64,000 bases of DNA from NCBI GenBank assembly GCA_021776635.1, contig JAJFFN010000035.1, positions 62,001-126,000 on the forward strand, in the 5' to 3' direction. How positions within the stretch are numbered: the stretch's first letter is position 1; each line of letters starts with the position of its first letter. Both the position numbers and the translations under genes were made by a program. Below are positions 45,523 through 54,849 of this stretch, in pieces. The notes under the pieces are model-generated. The model searched no databases. It was not told the DNA's origin and saw only the letters and a program-made list of their open reading frames with translations. The DNA is from Robiginitomaculum sp. Its GTDB lineage: Bacteria; Pseudomonadota; Alphaproteobacteria; Caulobacterales; Maricaulaceae.

Positions 45523-46419
45523 CTAGCTCTCTAACCATGCTTTGATGAGTTGATGGGCTATTGTGAATTCTGGCGGGCAAAGGAATGATGTGTCTGTGCC
45601 TTCATACACAGCGCGAACGGTGTCTTTAGTAAACCATTTTGCTTCGGCCAGTTCTTTGGTGTCCAAAGTGATTTCAGTGTTCGTTGCTGTGCAAAACATA
45701 CCCATCATTAATTGTCCGGGAAATGGCCAGGGTTGTGAAAATTTATAAACCGGGCTCTTTACATCAATATTGACCTCTTCTTTAACCTCACGAATACAGG
45801 CCTCGGACAGGCTTTCACCTGGTGAAACAAACCCGGCGAGTGCCGAAAAAGCGCCTTCTGGCCATTCTGGCCCGCGCCCAAGCAAGCAATTGTCACCCTC
45901 CAACACCAACATAATGACAACGGGGTTTACTCGCGGAAAATGATCGGTTTCGCACGATGGGCACTGGCGTGTGACGCCGCCTGCTTGCGGTTTGCTTTCA
46001 ACGCCACAATTTGAGCAAAACCTATGTGACCGATGCCAGTCAAACAATGATTTGGCTCGCCCGGCTAATGCCAATTGGTGCGCATCCATAAAAGAAGCTA
46101 TATTACGTATATGATCAAGGCTGGCACCACTGACCAGGTTTTGCGCTTCATTTTCTTTGGCGAGAGAAAAACTAAATTGGGGAATATTGCCATCCAAGCC
46201 TAAAAACAATGGGCCTGGATCGTACAAATGCAAACCTTTTAGTTGCGAAGGGTGCATTTGTACCAAATCGCCATTTTTTACCAAAAACCGCCCTTTAAAC
46301 ATGACAAATGCCCGCGCATTGTCGCCCTTAAGAAAGGCATTCAAGTCACTGGCGGAGCGCTGGTTTTCCGCTAAATCAAGCGGCGCCCCAGAAAAAGCAA
46401 TTGGAGTAGTTGATGTCAT
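45523..46419 (-). CDS. nudC: NAD(+)/NADH pyrophosphatase, NudC-type Nudix hydrolase
   Basis: 298 residues. It splits NADH (and NAD caps of RNA in E. coli) to NMNH and AMP. The zinc ribbon is FCSNCGVESKPQAGG...CPSCETDHFPR (two CxxC pairs) in mid-protein. The Nudix box is GFVSPGESLSEACIREVKEEVNID, with the GX5EX7REUXEEXGU pattern close to complete. The NudC-specific SQPWPFPGQLMMG (family SQPWPFPxS) follows. Alone on the minus strand. Confidence 0.93.
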   Translation of the reverse strand: MTSTTPIAFSGAPLDLAENQRSASDLNAFLKGDNARAFVMFKGRFLVKNGDLVQMHPSQLKGLHLYDPGPLFLGLDGNIPQFSFSLAKENEAQNLVSGASLDHIRNIASFMDAHQLALAGRAKSLFDWHRSHRFCSNCGVESKPQAGGVTRQCPSCETDHFPRVNPVVIMLVLEGDNCLLGRGPEWPEGAFSALAGFVSPGESLSEACIREVKEEVNIDVKSPVYKFSQPWPFPGQLMMGMFCTATNTEITLDTKELAEAKWFTKDTVRAVYEGTDTSFLCPPEFTIAHQLIKAWLES

Positions 46420-46529
46420 AGCAATCCTTTAAGGGACAATAATTATCCGCTTACTAGCGATGTTTGTCGTCTGTGACCAGATGAAAAACGGACTTGAATA
46501 CATTAAAAGAAAGGTTCATAAGCCCGCTC

Positions 46530-46624
46530 GGAAGGTTGGCTGTGGACGGACGTCTCGCCAACCCGGTCAGATCGGGAACGAAGCAGCCGTAACGAGCTTT
46601 GTTCGGGTCACTGTTCAGCCTTCC
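46530..46624 (+). ncRNA. ffs: Signal recognition particle RNA (4.5S/small bacterial type)
   Basis: The conserved apical loop is clear: GGTCAGATCGGGAACGAAGCAGCC, in outline the usual GGUCAGGnCCGGAAGGAAGCAGCC with the GGAA tetraloop. The ends pair (GGAAGG-TTGGCTG with CAGCC-TTCC), giving one long hairpin of about 95 nt. The gene directly upstream of dnaX is the normal place for ffs in alphaproteobacteria. Exact ends are estimated from the terminal stem. Confidence 0.92.
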
Positions 46625-46670
46625 ACTTCAATTTTCTTGTTATGTTTAACCTCGCGGTCTAAGAAGACTT

Positions 46671-48434
46671 ATGAGCAAGAAAACGACATCCAAAAATTAT
46701 CAGGTACTGGCGCGAAAATATCGCCCTATGACTTTTGAAGACATGATAGGCCAAGAGCCACTCGTAAAAACCTTGACCAACGCATTTAAAACTGGGCGAG
46801 TTGCCCATGCATTTATGCTAACCGGCGTACGCGGTATTGGCAAGACGACGACCGCACGTCTTCTTGCACGCGCTCTTAATTATGAGAGCGATGATCACAC
46901 GGGACCAAGTGTTGCATTGAAGCCATCGGGCGTGCACTGTGATGCTATAAATCGTTCTTCCCACTTGGATGTTATGGAAATGGATGCTGCATCGCGCACG
47001 GGCGTTGGCGACATCCGCGAAATTTTAGACAGCGTTCGTTACGGCCCCGTAGAGGCCCGCTATAAGGTTTATATTATCGACGAAGTCCACATGTTGTCAC
47101 AGCAGGCTTTTAATGCCTTGTTAAAAACTCTGGAAGAACCACCGGATCATGCTAAATTTATTTTTGCAACGACAGAAATCCGTAAAATTCCAATTACGGT
47201 CTTATCTCGTTGTCAGCGGTTTGATTTGCGCCGCGTTGAAGCGGAGGAACTTTGCAAGCACTTGGCGAATATCTGCAAACAAGAAAAGGCGAATATTTCC
47301 AAAGACGGTTTGATGCTTATTTCCCGTGCCGCAGAAGGTTCGGTGCGAGATGGTTTATCCTTGCTCGACCAGGCTATCGTACAGGCGGAAGGCAATGACG
47401 AAGTTGGCAGTGAAGACATTCGCACGATGCTCGGCCTTGCAGATAGAACCCGTGTGTTGGAATTATTTACATCTGCGATAGGTGGTGATGCTAAAACAGC
47501 ATTGAACGAAGTCCGTTCCCAATATACGGACGGTGCAGACCCTGCGGTCATAGTTCGTGATTTACTAGATATTTGCCATGAGGTATCTCGCGCCAAAGCA
47601 TTGGGCGTGGATGCGGCTTTTGACATGGCCCCGGACCAGATAAAGAAACTACACAATCTCGCAGGCACGTTAAGCATGGGACAAATAACCCGTGCCTGGC
47701 AGATGCTGCTCAGCGCTAACGGCGATGTCCGCGCCGCGCCCGACCCTTTGGCCGTCGCCGAAATGGCCTTGCTGCGCCTTGCGGTGGCGGCTGAATTGCC
47801 CCCACCCGAACTGGCAGCGCAATTATTGGCTGAGCTTAAAGATATAAAGGAGGCCCCGAAAGGTTTGGGGGAAACAAGGGGCGGATCTAGCGGGAATAAC
47901 ACGAAAAGCTTGTCTCAGACGGCACAATCTTTAGATAGGCAAGGCGGTGCTGCACCTAAGTCCAAACCGAACCTTGCGCCAATTGCTGCGCAAAACCCTA
48001 CCGTGCAAAACCCTGAGCCTAAGTTACAGCTAAATACGTTGGAGGATCTCGTTGCTGCCATACCAAAAACACAGTCGGGGCTTCGCTTTGACATTGAAAA
48101 GTTCATTCGTCCTATCCGGTTTGAGCCTGGCGCATTTGTATTTTCTTTTGCGCCCAACGCGCCAAAAGACTTAGAGTATCAATTGCGGGCATGGGTTACA
48201 GACGCAACATCAAGGCCGTGGCATATTGAGGTAGATACCAAAATCCAAGGTGAGCCCAGCTTACGTGAAAGACGCAAGGCGGAGCGGAGTGCGCAAAAAG
48301 ACGCGCAAGACAACCATCCGGCTGTCAAGGCTGCACACGCTTTATTTCCCGGCGTGGAGATTGAATTTCGGAACAGGCCCGCCATATCTAATGTCATAGC
48401 AGCAGACTTCAAAAACAATGAGGATAAGCAATGA
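46671..48434 (+). CDS. dnaX: DNA polymerase III subunits gamma/tau
   Basis: 587 residues. AAA+ clamp-loader motor: Walker A GVRGIGKTTTARLLARAL, Walker B IIDEVHML, sensor FATTEIRKIP with SRCQRFDLRR, and sensor 2 GSVRDGLSLLDQA. The zinc module normally carries four Cys; here only one remains (GVHCDA), a loss I also recall in other alphaproteobacterial DnaX. The tau extension carries a Gly/Ser/Pro-rich linker and a C-terminal polymerase-binding part. No obvious A-rich frameshift slippery site for gamma was noted. The end overlaps ybaB by ATGA. Confidence 0.95.
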   Translation: MSKKTTSKNYQVLARKYRPMTFEDMIGQEPLVKTLTNAFKTGRVAHAFMLTGVRGIGKTTTARLLARALNYESDDHTGPSVALKPSGVHCDAINRSSHLDVMEMDAASRTGVGDIREILDSVRYGPVEARYKVYIIDEVHMLSQQAFNALLKTLEEPPDHAKFIFATTEIRKIPITVLSRCQRFDLRRVEAEELCKHLANICKQEKANISKDGLMLISRAAEGSVRDGLSLLDQAIVQAEGNDEVGSEDIRTMLGLADRTRVLELFTSAIGGDAKTALNEVRSQYTDGADPAVIVRDLLDICHEVSRAKALGVDAAFDMAPDQIKKLHNLAGTLSMGQITRAWQMLLSANGDVRAAPDPLAVAEMALLRLAVAAELPPPELAAQLLAELKDIKEAPKGLGETRGGSSGNNTKSLSQTAQSLDRQGGAAPKSKPNLAPIAAQNPTVQNPEPKLQLNTLEDLVAAIPKTQSGLRFDIEKFIRPIRFEPGAFVFSFAPNAPKDLEYQLRAWVTDATSRPWHIEVDTKIQGEPSLRERRKAERSAQKDAQDNHPAVKAAHALFPGVEIEFRNRPAISNVIAADFKNNEDKQ

Positions 48435-48754
48435 AAGATATAATGGGCCTGATGAAACAGGCAAAGCAGATGCAGGAAAAAATGGAAACGGCGAAGGGCA
48501 AAGTCGCCGAACTGCGCGCAGAAGGCGTTAGTGGCGGTGGCATGGTGCGAATTACATTGTCCGGCGAAGGCCATATGCAATCGATCAACATTGATCCAAG
48601 CATGATAGTGGCGGACGAGGCGGAAATTTTAGAAGACCTGATCATAGCGGCCTACCACGACGCCAAGGTCAAACTGGATCAGAAGCAAGCCGAAACCATG
48701 CAAGATGCTATGGGCGACATACAATTGCCAGAAGGCATGAAATTGCCGTTTTAA
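48431..48754 (+). CDS. YbaB/EbfC family nucleoid-associated protein
   Basis: 107 residues, exact family length: IMGLMKQAKQMQEKM at the start, AEGVSGGGMVRITLSGEGHM in the middle, and QDAMGDIQLPEGMKLPF at the end. It binds DNA as a homodimer. Its start overlaps the dnaX stop, as usual. The recR gene that commonly follows in proteobacteria is absent here; the next gene is ptsP on the other strand. Confidence 0.95.
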   Translation: MKDIMGLMKQAKQMQEKMETAKGKVAELRAEGVSGGGMVRITLSGEGHMQSINIDPSMIVADEAEILEDLIIAAYHDAKVKLDQKQAETMQDAMGDIQLPEGMKLPF

Positions 48755-48783
48755 ATTAGGGACTGTACACCTCGGCTCTGGTC

Positions 48784-51075
48784 TTAAACAGGCACACCTT
48801 CTTTTGCACAAAACTCTTTGATTGTTTGGCGCAGAGTAACTGCGTTTGATGCGGCTGTAATTTTAGGCTTAAGCAGGTCGGTTAACTTGCCTGCGTCTAG
48901 CGCTAGCAGTGCGCTTTTCACTGGGCCAATCCCTGTCACTGGCATGGACAGGTTTTCAAATCCGAGCGCCGCCAGGCAAATGGCCTCTAATGGCTTGCCG
49001 GCTATTTCCCCGCAGACCGTGACGTGTGTTTTATTGGCATTGCAGCGGCTTGCAATATGAGAAAACAAAGACAAGGCTGCAGGATGTAAGCCGTCATACA
49101 GGCTCGCGACGCGCGGATTGTCACGATCTGCCGCAAAGAAAAATTGTAACAAATCATTGGCACCAACAGAAACAAAGTCAGCATATTTGCAAATAGCATC
49201 AATTTGCCAGGCCAATGCGGGTGTTTCCAACATGACGCCGACTTCTAATTTTTCAGGCAGGGTCCCGCCCAATTTTTTGATGCGGCCTACCTCTTTATCC
49301 AGCAATCCACGCGCTTCTTGAAATTCTGATACTGTTGCCACCATAGGAAACATGATCCGTAAATTTTGCCCTGCGCCAGCTTTTAACAAAGCGCGGAGCT
49401 GATACCGCAACATGCCCGGACGGGAAAGCCCAATACGTATAGCCCGCCATCCTATGGCTGGGTTTTCTTCTGGCACCAGGTCAGCATAGGGCAGTATTTT
49501 ATCGCCGCCAAGATCAAGGGTACGAAAAGTCACAGGACGATGTTTGGCCGCAGCCAACGCCCGTTTATATAAATCAACTTGTTCGTTAAGATGTGGCATG
49601 CGCTGGGCCACCATGAACTGAAACTCGGTACGAAACAATCCAATGCCGTCCGCACCTGAAACATCAAGACCGGGCAAATCTACCAGAAGGCCGGCGTTTA
49701 GCAATAGAGAGATTGACTTCCCGTCCTTAGTGACCGCTTTTAAATATTTTTGCTTTTCAAACGCCAAATCGAGTTGCGTACGAATACCGACCCGCACAAT
49801 AAAATCATTTATGTCTTGTGGTGTTGGACGTATGCTGATCTCGCCTATCTCACCGTCAACCAAAACCTCGTCGTCCGCCTCTACTCTGTCGAGTACCCGG
49901 TCAGCCAGCCCAACCAAAGGGATACCCAATGTACGGCAAATAATTGTCGCATGGGCAGTGGCGGCACCCTCTTCGAGCACAATGCCTTTTAACCTATCAC
50001 GGTCATAGTCTAGGATTTCTGCAGGCCCAAGATTGCGCGCAAATACAATTGCATTTTCAGGCAGTTGTCGCTGACCAGGTTCCAGGTTTTCGCCGCCTAA
50101 AGAGCGTAACATGCGGTTTGCAAGATCTTCGAGATCATGCAAGCGGGCACGTAAATATGGATCGCGAGCTTTAAGCATGCGTGCGCGGTGTTCATTGCGG
50201 ACACGCTCAACTGCAGCCTCGGCAGTGAGGCCGCTGTGAACGGCCTCATGGAGACGGTCAAGCCATTGTTTGTCGTAGGCAAATAGGCGATAGCTTTCAA
50301 AAATTTCCTTTGACGGCGCACTCATGCCGCCCATTTCGCCTTCTACCATGGCATCGACGGAACGCCGCATTTTTCTAATGGCTTTTGAGAGGCGGTTTTG
50401 CTCTTCAGCTGTGTTGCCTGCAATCATGTGTCCGGCGGTTACAGGCGGTAAATGCAAGACGGCCCGCCCTTGTGCTAACCCATCTGCAAAGCCTCGCCCG
50501 CTAATTCTTTCTGCACCTGTTGGGGTTAGGCGGATACCTTCCAATCTTGCTTTTGCGCCGCCCGTCCGTTCGTCCTCCACGGCAATTTCGGCGAGCAATG
50601 TTGCGGCAGTTAACAGGTTTTCCACTTCTGCTTCACTAAAAATTCTGGCCCGTTTTCCTTGGACGACCAATACGCCCAAATTGCGTCCACCACGCAAAAG
50701 CGGCACGCCAAGAAAAGAATGAAACCTTTGTTCTCCCGTTTCTTCTTTAAAGGAAAAGTCGGGATGCTCGGACGCTTCCGCCAAATTTAATAATTTTGCG
50801 CGCCGTGCGACATTACCGACTAAACCCTCGTTCATACTAAGTCGAGTTGTGTGTACCGCCGTTTGTTTCAAGCCTTTAGTGGCGCAGAGTTCCAGGTCAT
50901 TTCCTGCTCGCAAATAAATAGAGGCAACATTTACCTTCATAGCGGCGCTAATAACCTTTACGAAATTATCGAGCCGTGCCTGGACGCCATCTTCTGATGC
51001 CATCAAAGCACGTATACGCTTGAGTAAATTCACGCCCGGGTCGGACTTGATGCTTATAGGCCCTGGGATTTTCAA
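48784..51075 (-). CDS. ptsP: Nitrogen-PTS enzyme I (PtsP/EI-Ntr), GAF plus EI domains
   Basis: 763 residues. An N-terminal GAF domain (about 20-160, YLRAGNDLELCATKGL... FLGVPLLRGG) precedes the enzyme I parts: the PEP-utiliser N-domain, the phosphohistidine segment GAATAHATIICRTLGIP, and the C-terminal TIM barrel with GIGLFRTEFQFM and VSVGANDLLQFFFAADR. It passes phosphate from PEP to NPr in the nitrogen PTS, a regulatory rather than sugar-transport chain. It starts with TTG directly after lysC, an alphaproteobacterial order. Confidence 0.94.
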   Translation of the reverse strand: MKIPGPISIKSDPGVNLLKRIRALMASEDGVQARLDNFVKVISAAMKVNVASIYLRAGNDLELCATKGLKQTAVHTTRLSMNEGLVGNVARRAKLLNLAEASEHPDFSFKEETGEQRFHSFLGVPLLRGGRNLGVLVVQGKRARIFSEAEVENLLTAATLLAEIAVEDERTGGAKARLEGIRLTPTGAERISGRGFADGLAQGRAVLHLPPVTAGHMIAGNTAEEQNRLSKAIRKMRRSVDAMVEGEMGGMSAPSKEIFESYRLFAYDKQWLDRLHEAVHSGLTAEAAVERVRNEHRARMLKARDPYLRARLHDLEDLANRMLRSLGGENLEPGQRQLPENAIVFARNLGPAEILDYDRDRLKGIVLEEGAATAHATIICRTLGIPLVGLADRVLDRVEADDEVLVDGEIGEISIRPTPQDINDFIVRVGIRTQLDLAFEKQKYLKAVTKDGKSISLLLNAGLLVDLPGLDVSGADGIGLFRTEFQFMVAQRMPHLNEQVDLYKRALAAAKHRPVTFRTLDLGGDKILPYADLVPEENPAIGWRAIRIGLSRPGMLRYQLRALLKAGAGQNLRIMFPMVATVSEFQEARGLLDKEVGRIKKLGGTLPEKLEVGVMLETPALAWQIDAICKYADFVSVGANDLLQFFFAADRDNPRVASLYDGLHPAALSLFSHIASRCNANKTHVTVCGEIAGKPLEAICLAALGFENLSMPVTGIGPVKSALLALDAGKLTDLLKPKITAASNAVTLRQTIKEFCAKEGVPV

Positions 51076-52323
51076 TTATTTAGCCCCTAGATCAAAGGCG
51101 CCATTAAGAGCCCGAACAGCGAGTTCCGTCATATCAGAATCTATCAACACACTGATTTTAATCTCTGATGTCGCAATAACTTCAATATTGATATTGCGCT
51201 CTGCAAGGGCTGAAAACATGGTATGGGCGACGCCTGCATGAGAACGCATGCCGATCCCTACTACAGACACTTTGCTTACTTTGTCGTTGAACAACAGGCC
51301 GTCAAATCCAATTTTCCCTTTGTTTTCCTCTAGTGCGCTCAACGTTTTTTCGAGGTCACGTCTTCCAATGGTGAATACCAAGTTGGCGCTATCTTCGCGG
51401 CGAGACGTACCTTGAACAATCATATCCACGCTAATATTTGCATCCGCCATAACGCCGCACACCCGTGCGACGACGCCAGGTACATCGCTAAGCCTTAGCA
51501 ATGAAATTTGCGCCTCATCGCGAGAAAAGGCTACGCCGCTTACTACACGTTCTTCCATAATTGTTTCCTCCGAACATACAAGAGTTCCCGGGTTGGGTTC
51601 GTCAACACCCCGAAAACTGGTGAGCACTCTAATTGGTAAATTGTTGTTCATTGCCAATTCAACAGATCTGGTTTGCAAAACCTTTGCGCCTTGTGAGGCC
51701 AATTCCAGCATTTCTTCAAATGCGATGCGGTTAAGCCTGCGCGCCTCGGGCACAATACGGGGGTCTGTCGTATAGACGCCGTCCACGTCCGTATAAATAT
51801 CGCAGCGGTCTGCTTTTAACGCGACCGCCAAGGCAACTGCGGATGTATCAGAGCCGCCGCGCCCCAATGTGGAAACCCGTCCCAGTGGACTTATGCCTTG
51901 AAAGCCGGCCACCACACCAACAATGCCGTCTTTTAAAGACTGATTAAAAGCGAGAGTTTCAATATCTTTGATACGTGCAGACGCATGTGTACCATCCGTT
52001 TGCAGTGGAATTTGCCACCCTTGCCAAGAGCGGGCATTAACACCCTGCCGTCTTAGAGCAATAGACAATAGGCCGCTTGTAACCTGTTCACCCGAGGCTA
52101 CAATGGCGTCATATTCATCGTCAATAGCCCCGCCCAACCTGGAATCATCTGAGATATCGTCAACGAAACCAACCAAGCGGTTGGTTTCGCCTGACATTGC
52201 GGATACGACCACGGCCACTTCATTGCCTTGTGCGTGCTGACGCGCCACAAGTGCCGCTACACGGCGAATCCTATCAAGGTTCGCCACTGATGTGCCACCA
52301 AATTTCATGACAATACGTGCCAT
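51076..52323 (-). CDS. lysC: Aspartate kinase
   Basis: 415 residues. It phosphorylates aspartate, the first step to lysine, threonine and methionine. The N-terminal MKFGGTSVANLDRI, the central GRGGSDTSAVALA and the regulatory C-terminal half with two ACT domains (SLLRLSDVPGVVARVCGVMADANISVDMI in outline) are typical of monofunctional feedback-controlled enzymes. AGAGGC lies before the start. It is the first gene of lysC-ptsP and diverges from ubiG. Confidence 0.95.
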   Translation of the reverse strand: MARIVMKFGGTSVANLDRIRRVAALVARQHAQGNEVAVVVSAMSGETNRLVGFVDDISDDSRLGGAIDDEYDAIVASGEQVTSGLLSIALRRQGVNARSWQGWQIPLQTDGTHASARIKDIETLAFNQSLKDGIVGVVAGFQGISPLGRVSTLGRGGSDTSAVALAVALKADRCDIYTDVDGVYTTDPRIVPEARRLNRIAFEEMLELASQGAKVLQTRSVELAMNNNLPIRVLTSFRGVDEPNPGTLVCSEETIMEERVVSGVAFSRDEAQISLLRLSDVPGVVARVCGVMADANISVDMIVQGTSRREDSANLVFTIGRRDLEKTLSALEENKGKIGFDGLLFNDKVSKVSVVGIGMRSHAGVAHTMFSALAERNINIEVIATSEIKISVLIDSDMTELAVRALNGAFDLGAK

Positions 52324-52386
52324 AATGCCTCTTTGTTTATTTGTCTCTTTGTCTATAAGGGTTTTTCAAGATTTGAAAGACCGATT

Positions 52387-53163
52387 ATGCCTAGTTCTGC
52401 TCACAATAACGCGAACCACAAAACCGAGACAAGCGTTGACCCGTCTGAAATGGCGCATTTTGCTAAGATGGCCGAGGACTGGTGGAACCCGAACGGCAAG
52501 TTCAAACCACTGCACATTATGAACGGCTGTCGGGTGCGGTTTATTAAGGATGAAATCTGCGCACATTTTAGCAAAGACCCAAACAGCGACATGCCCCTGA
52601 AAGGCTTGCGCATATTAGACGTGGGCTGCGGCGGCGGTTTGTTGTGCGAGCCGATGGCGCGTTTGGGTGCGAAGGTGAGTGGAGTTGATGCGCTAGAGAA
52701 AAACATCAAAACAGCAACGGTACACGCGCAGCAATCGGGCCTTGACATAGACTATAGATATTCAACCATTGAAGCCCTGAACGATTGCGGCGAAGAACCT
52801 TATGACGTCGTTTTGAATATGGAAGTTTTGGAACATGTAACGGAGCCAAGTGTTTTTATCAAACATTGTGCAAATATGGTTTGCAGTGGCGGGCTTATGT
52901 TTTGTTCAACAATTAACCGTACGGCAAAGGCTTTTACACTGACTATTTTGGGCGCAGAATATATAATGAATTGGTTACCCAAAGGTACGCATCAATACGC
53001 AAAATTTATAAAGCCCATAGAAATTTTGCGGATGATTAAAGACGCTGGTTTGGAACCAGACGCACCACTCGGCATGACCTATAATCCACTGGGCGTCCGT
53101 TGGCGTATTACAGACGACGTAAGTGTCAATTATTTGGTACGGGCAGAACATGCGAAAAATTGA
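52387..53163 (+). CDS. ubiG: Ubiquinone biosynthesis O-methyltransferase
   Basis: 258 residues from ATG 52387; the open frame reaches 52333 but the upstream part is not conserved. It makes both O-methylations of ubiquinone synthesis with SAM. Seen are the N-terminal FAKMAEDWWNPNGKFKPLH, the SAM motif I ILDVGCGGGLLCEPMARLGA and NMEVLEHVTEP, with WLPKGTHQYAKFIKP near the C-terminus. The ubiG-lysC divergence is conserved in many alphaproteobacteria. The end overlaps dapE. Confidence 0.94.
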   Translation: MPSSAHNNANHKTETSVDPSEMAHFAKMAEDWWNPNGKFKPLHIMNGCRVRFIKDEICAHFSKDPNSDMPLKGLRILDVGCGGGLLCEPMARLGAKVSGVDALEKNIKTATVHAQQSGLDIDYRYSTIEALNDCGEEPYDVVLNMEVLEHVTEPSVFIKHCANMVCSGGLMFCSTINRTAKAFTLTILGAEYIMNWLPKGTHQYAKFIKPIEILRMIKDAGLEPDAPLGMTYNPLGVRWRITDDVSVNYLVRAEHAKN

Positions 53164-54295
53164 TCCGATAGATTTTGCGCAACAGCTTATTCGCTGCGCC
53201 TCTGTTACGCCGGCTGATGCTGGCGCACTGGGAATATTGCAAAACGCATTAGAGAAAATGGGGTTCTCGTGTACACGCTATCCATTTGAGGATGTTGACA
53301 ATCTTTATGCGCGATTAGGTGATCAGGCTCCTAATTTTTGTTATGCTGGCCATGTAGATGTGGTGCCTGTAGGTGATGCCGTACAGTGGCGTCATAATCC
53401 ATTCGGCGCAGAGATAGAAGACGGGAAAATTTGGGGGCGCGGCGCTGCAGATATGAAAGGTGGCATAGCGGCGTTTGTTGCCGCGGTTTCAAGGTTTCTT
53501 ATTGATAGGAAAACCTTAAGCGGCTCTATCAGTTTTCTCATAACTGGAGACGAAGAGGGGCCCGCGCTGAACGGCACCAAGAAAGTTTTGAATGCAATCG
53601 CGGACAAGAGTGAGGTGATTGATCATTGCTTGGTCGGCGAACCAACCAACCCGAACACGTTGGGCGAGATGATAAAGATCGGGCGGCGCGGCTCTCTGAA
53701 CGGGGTGCTGAGCGTTACTGGCACGCAAGGCCATGTGGCTTACCCCGACCTAGCAGGAAATCCAGTGCCTGCTTTATTGAAATTACTTACGGCACTTTCA
53801 AGTAAAAAGCTGGATGAGGGCAATAAAAATTTTCAGCCGTCCAACCTTGAAATTACTTCGGTTGATGTGGACAATCCTGCTCATAATATCATCGCCGGCG
53901 CAGCATCGGCAAAGTTTAACATACGCTTTAACACAGAGCACAAAGGCGAAGATTTGTTAGGCTGGATTAACGACGAGATTAAAAAAGTTGAGGAAACTTT
54001 TGACGGAATGATTAAGGCGGACCTTTCTGTCCCGGGGCATCCTTTCCTAACAGAACCGTGTGTGCTTACAGAAAAACTCTCTGCTGCCGTAACGGAAATA
54101 ACAGGCATGACGCCTTTATTGTCGACAAGCGGCGGAACTTCGGATGCGCGTTTTATTACGAGTTATGCGCCCGTCATAGAGTTTGGCTTGATCGGAAAAA
54201 CTATTCATAAAATTAACGAACATGCTGAATTAAAGGACATCACAGACTTGATGGAAATTTACAAAGCGTTTTTAATGCGCTACTTTGAGTTATGA
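53150..54295 (+). CDS. dapE: Succinyl-diaminopimelate desuccinylase
   Basis: 381 residues from ATG 53150, which overlaps ubiG by 14 bp. M20 zinc peptidase fold: the metal-binding YAGHVDVVPVGD and GRGAADMKGGIAAF, the catalytic Glu in SFLITGDEEGPA, and the late SGGTSDARFI are present. It frees L,L-diaminopimelate from its succinyl form in lysine and cell-wall synthesis. It leads a chain of overlapping genes with two membrane proteins. Confidence 0.94.
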   Translation: MRKIDPIDFAQQLIRCASVTPADAGALGILQNALEKMGFSCTRYPFEDVDNLYARLGDQAPNFCYAGHVDVVPVGDAVQWRHNPFGAEIEDGKIWGRGAADMKGGIAAFVAAVSRFLIDRKTLSGSISFLITGDEEGPALNGTKKVLNAIADKSEVIDHCLVGEPTNPNTLGEMIKIGRRGSLNGVLSVTGTQGHVAYPDLAGNPVPALLKLLTALSSKKLDEGNKNFQPSNLEITSVDVDNPAHNIIAGAASAKFNIRFNTEHKGEDLLGWINDEIKKVEETFDGMIKADLSVPGHPFLTEPCVLTEKLSAAVTEITGMTPLLSTSGGTSDARFITSYAPVIEFGLIGKTIHKINEHAELKDITDLMEIYKAFLMRYFEL

Positions 54296-54843
54296 ATATA
54301 GCAAAAATTTTCATAGGTGCGTATAATGTTCTTCGCGGCAAGCCTTGGGAAGCAGGGTTTGATTTGTCAGCTCAAGCCTTGCCAAAATCATTCCTCGCTG
54401 TTGCCGCCTATATACCGCTCGGCATAATAGCGGCCAAAGCGGCGGTTAAGTTTAACGCTAACACAAGCAATGTTCCTTACGGCCCAATAGCAATTACACT
54501 GTGCTTAATAACACTTACATTCCCGCTCATTGCGTATGTATTATGTATGGTGTTTGATAAAATGGACAGGTTTAGACCTTGGGTGATCGTCCGAAATTGG
54601 ACGATTTTATTTGTCCTTATTTTAATAGCCGCCGTTCTAGGGCTTTATCTGGTAGATTTGTTGCCATTTTTCCTTGCTTATTTAACCGCCTTAATACTGT
54701 ATATTTGCACGCTTTTTATAGATATCCGGCTGGCTTGGCGTGTCGCTGAATTTGACTGGATGGGCGCGGTTTTTGCCGGCATTTTAATTAGCGCGGCAAC
54801 GATGATGGTGCTCGCGCTTACCATTAGTCAAAACATAATTTAA
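54292..54843 (+). CDS. Integral membrane protein of unknown function
   Basis: 183 residues; no family recognised. Four to five membrane helices: about 32-52, 65-90, 100-123, 122-145 and 158-180. The start overlaps dapE's stop by ATGA. A YihY/BrkB-type gene follows 6 bp later, so all are probably one transcript. Confidence 0.65.
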   Translation: MNIAKIFIGAYNVLRGKPWEAGFDLSAQALPKSFLAVAAYIPLGIIAAKAAVKFNANTSNVPYGPIAITLCLITLTFPLIAYVLCMVFDKMDRFRPWVIVRNWTILFVLILIAAVLGLYLVDLLPFFLAYLTALILYICTLFIDIRLAWRVAEFDWMGAVFAGILISAATMMVLALTISQNII

Positions 54844-54849
54844 AACGGT

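Noticed and set aside
46860..46990. DnaX with lost zinc cysteines as a novelty
   Set aside because: I recall the same loss in other alphaproteobacterial DnaX proteins, so it is probably a lineage trait.
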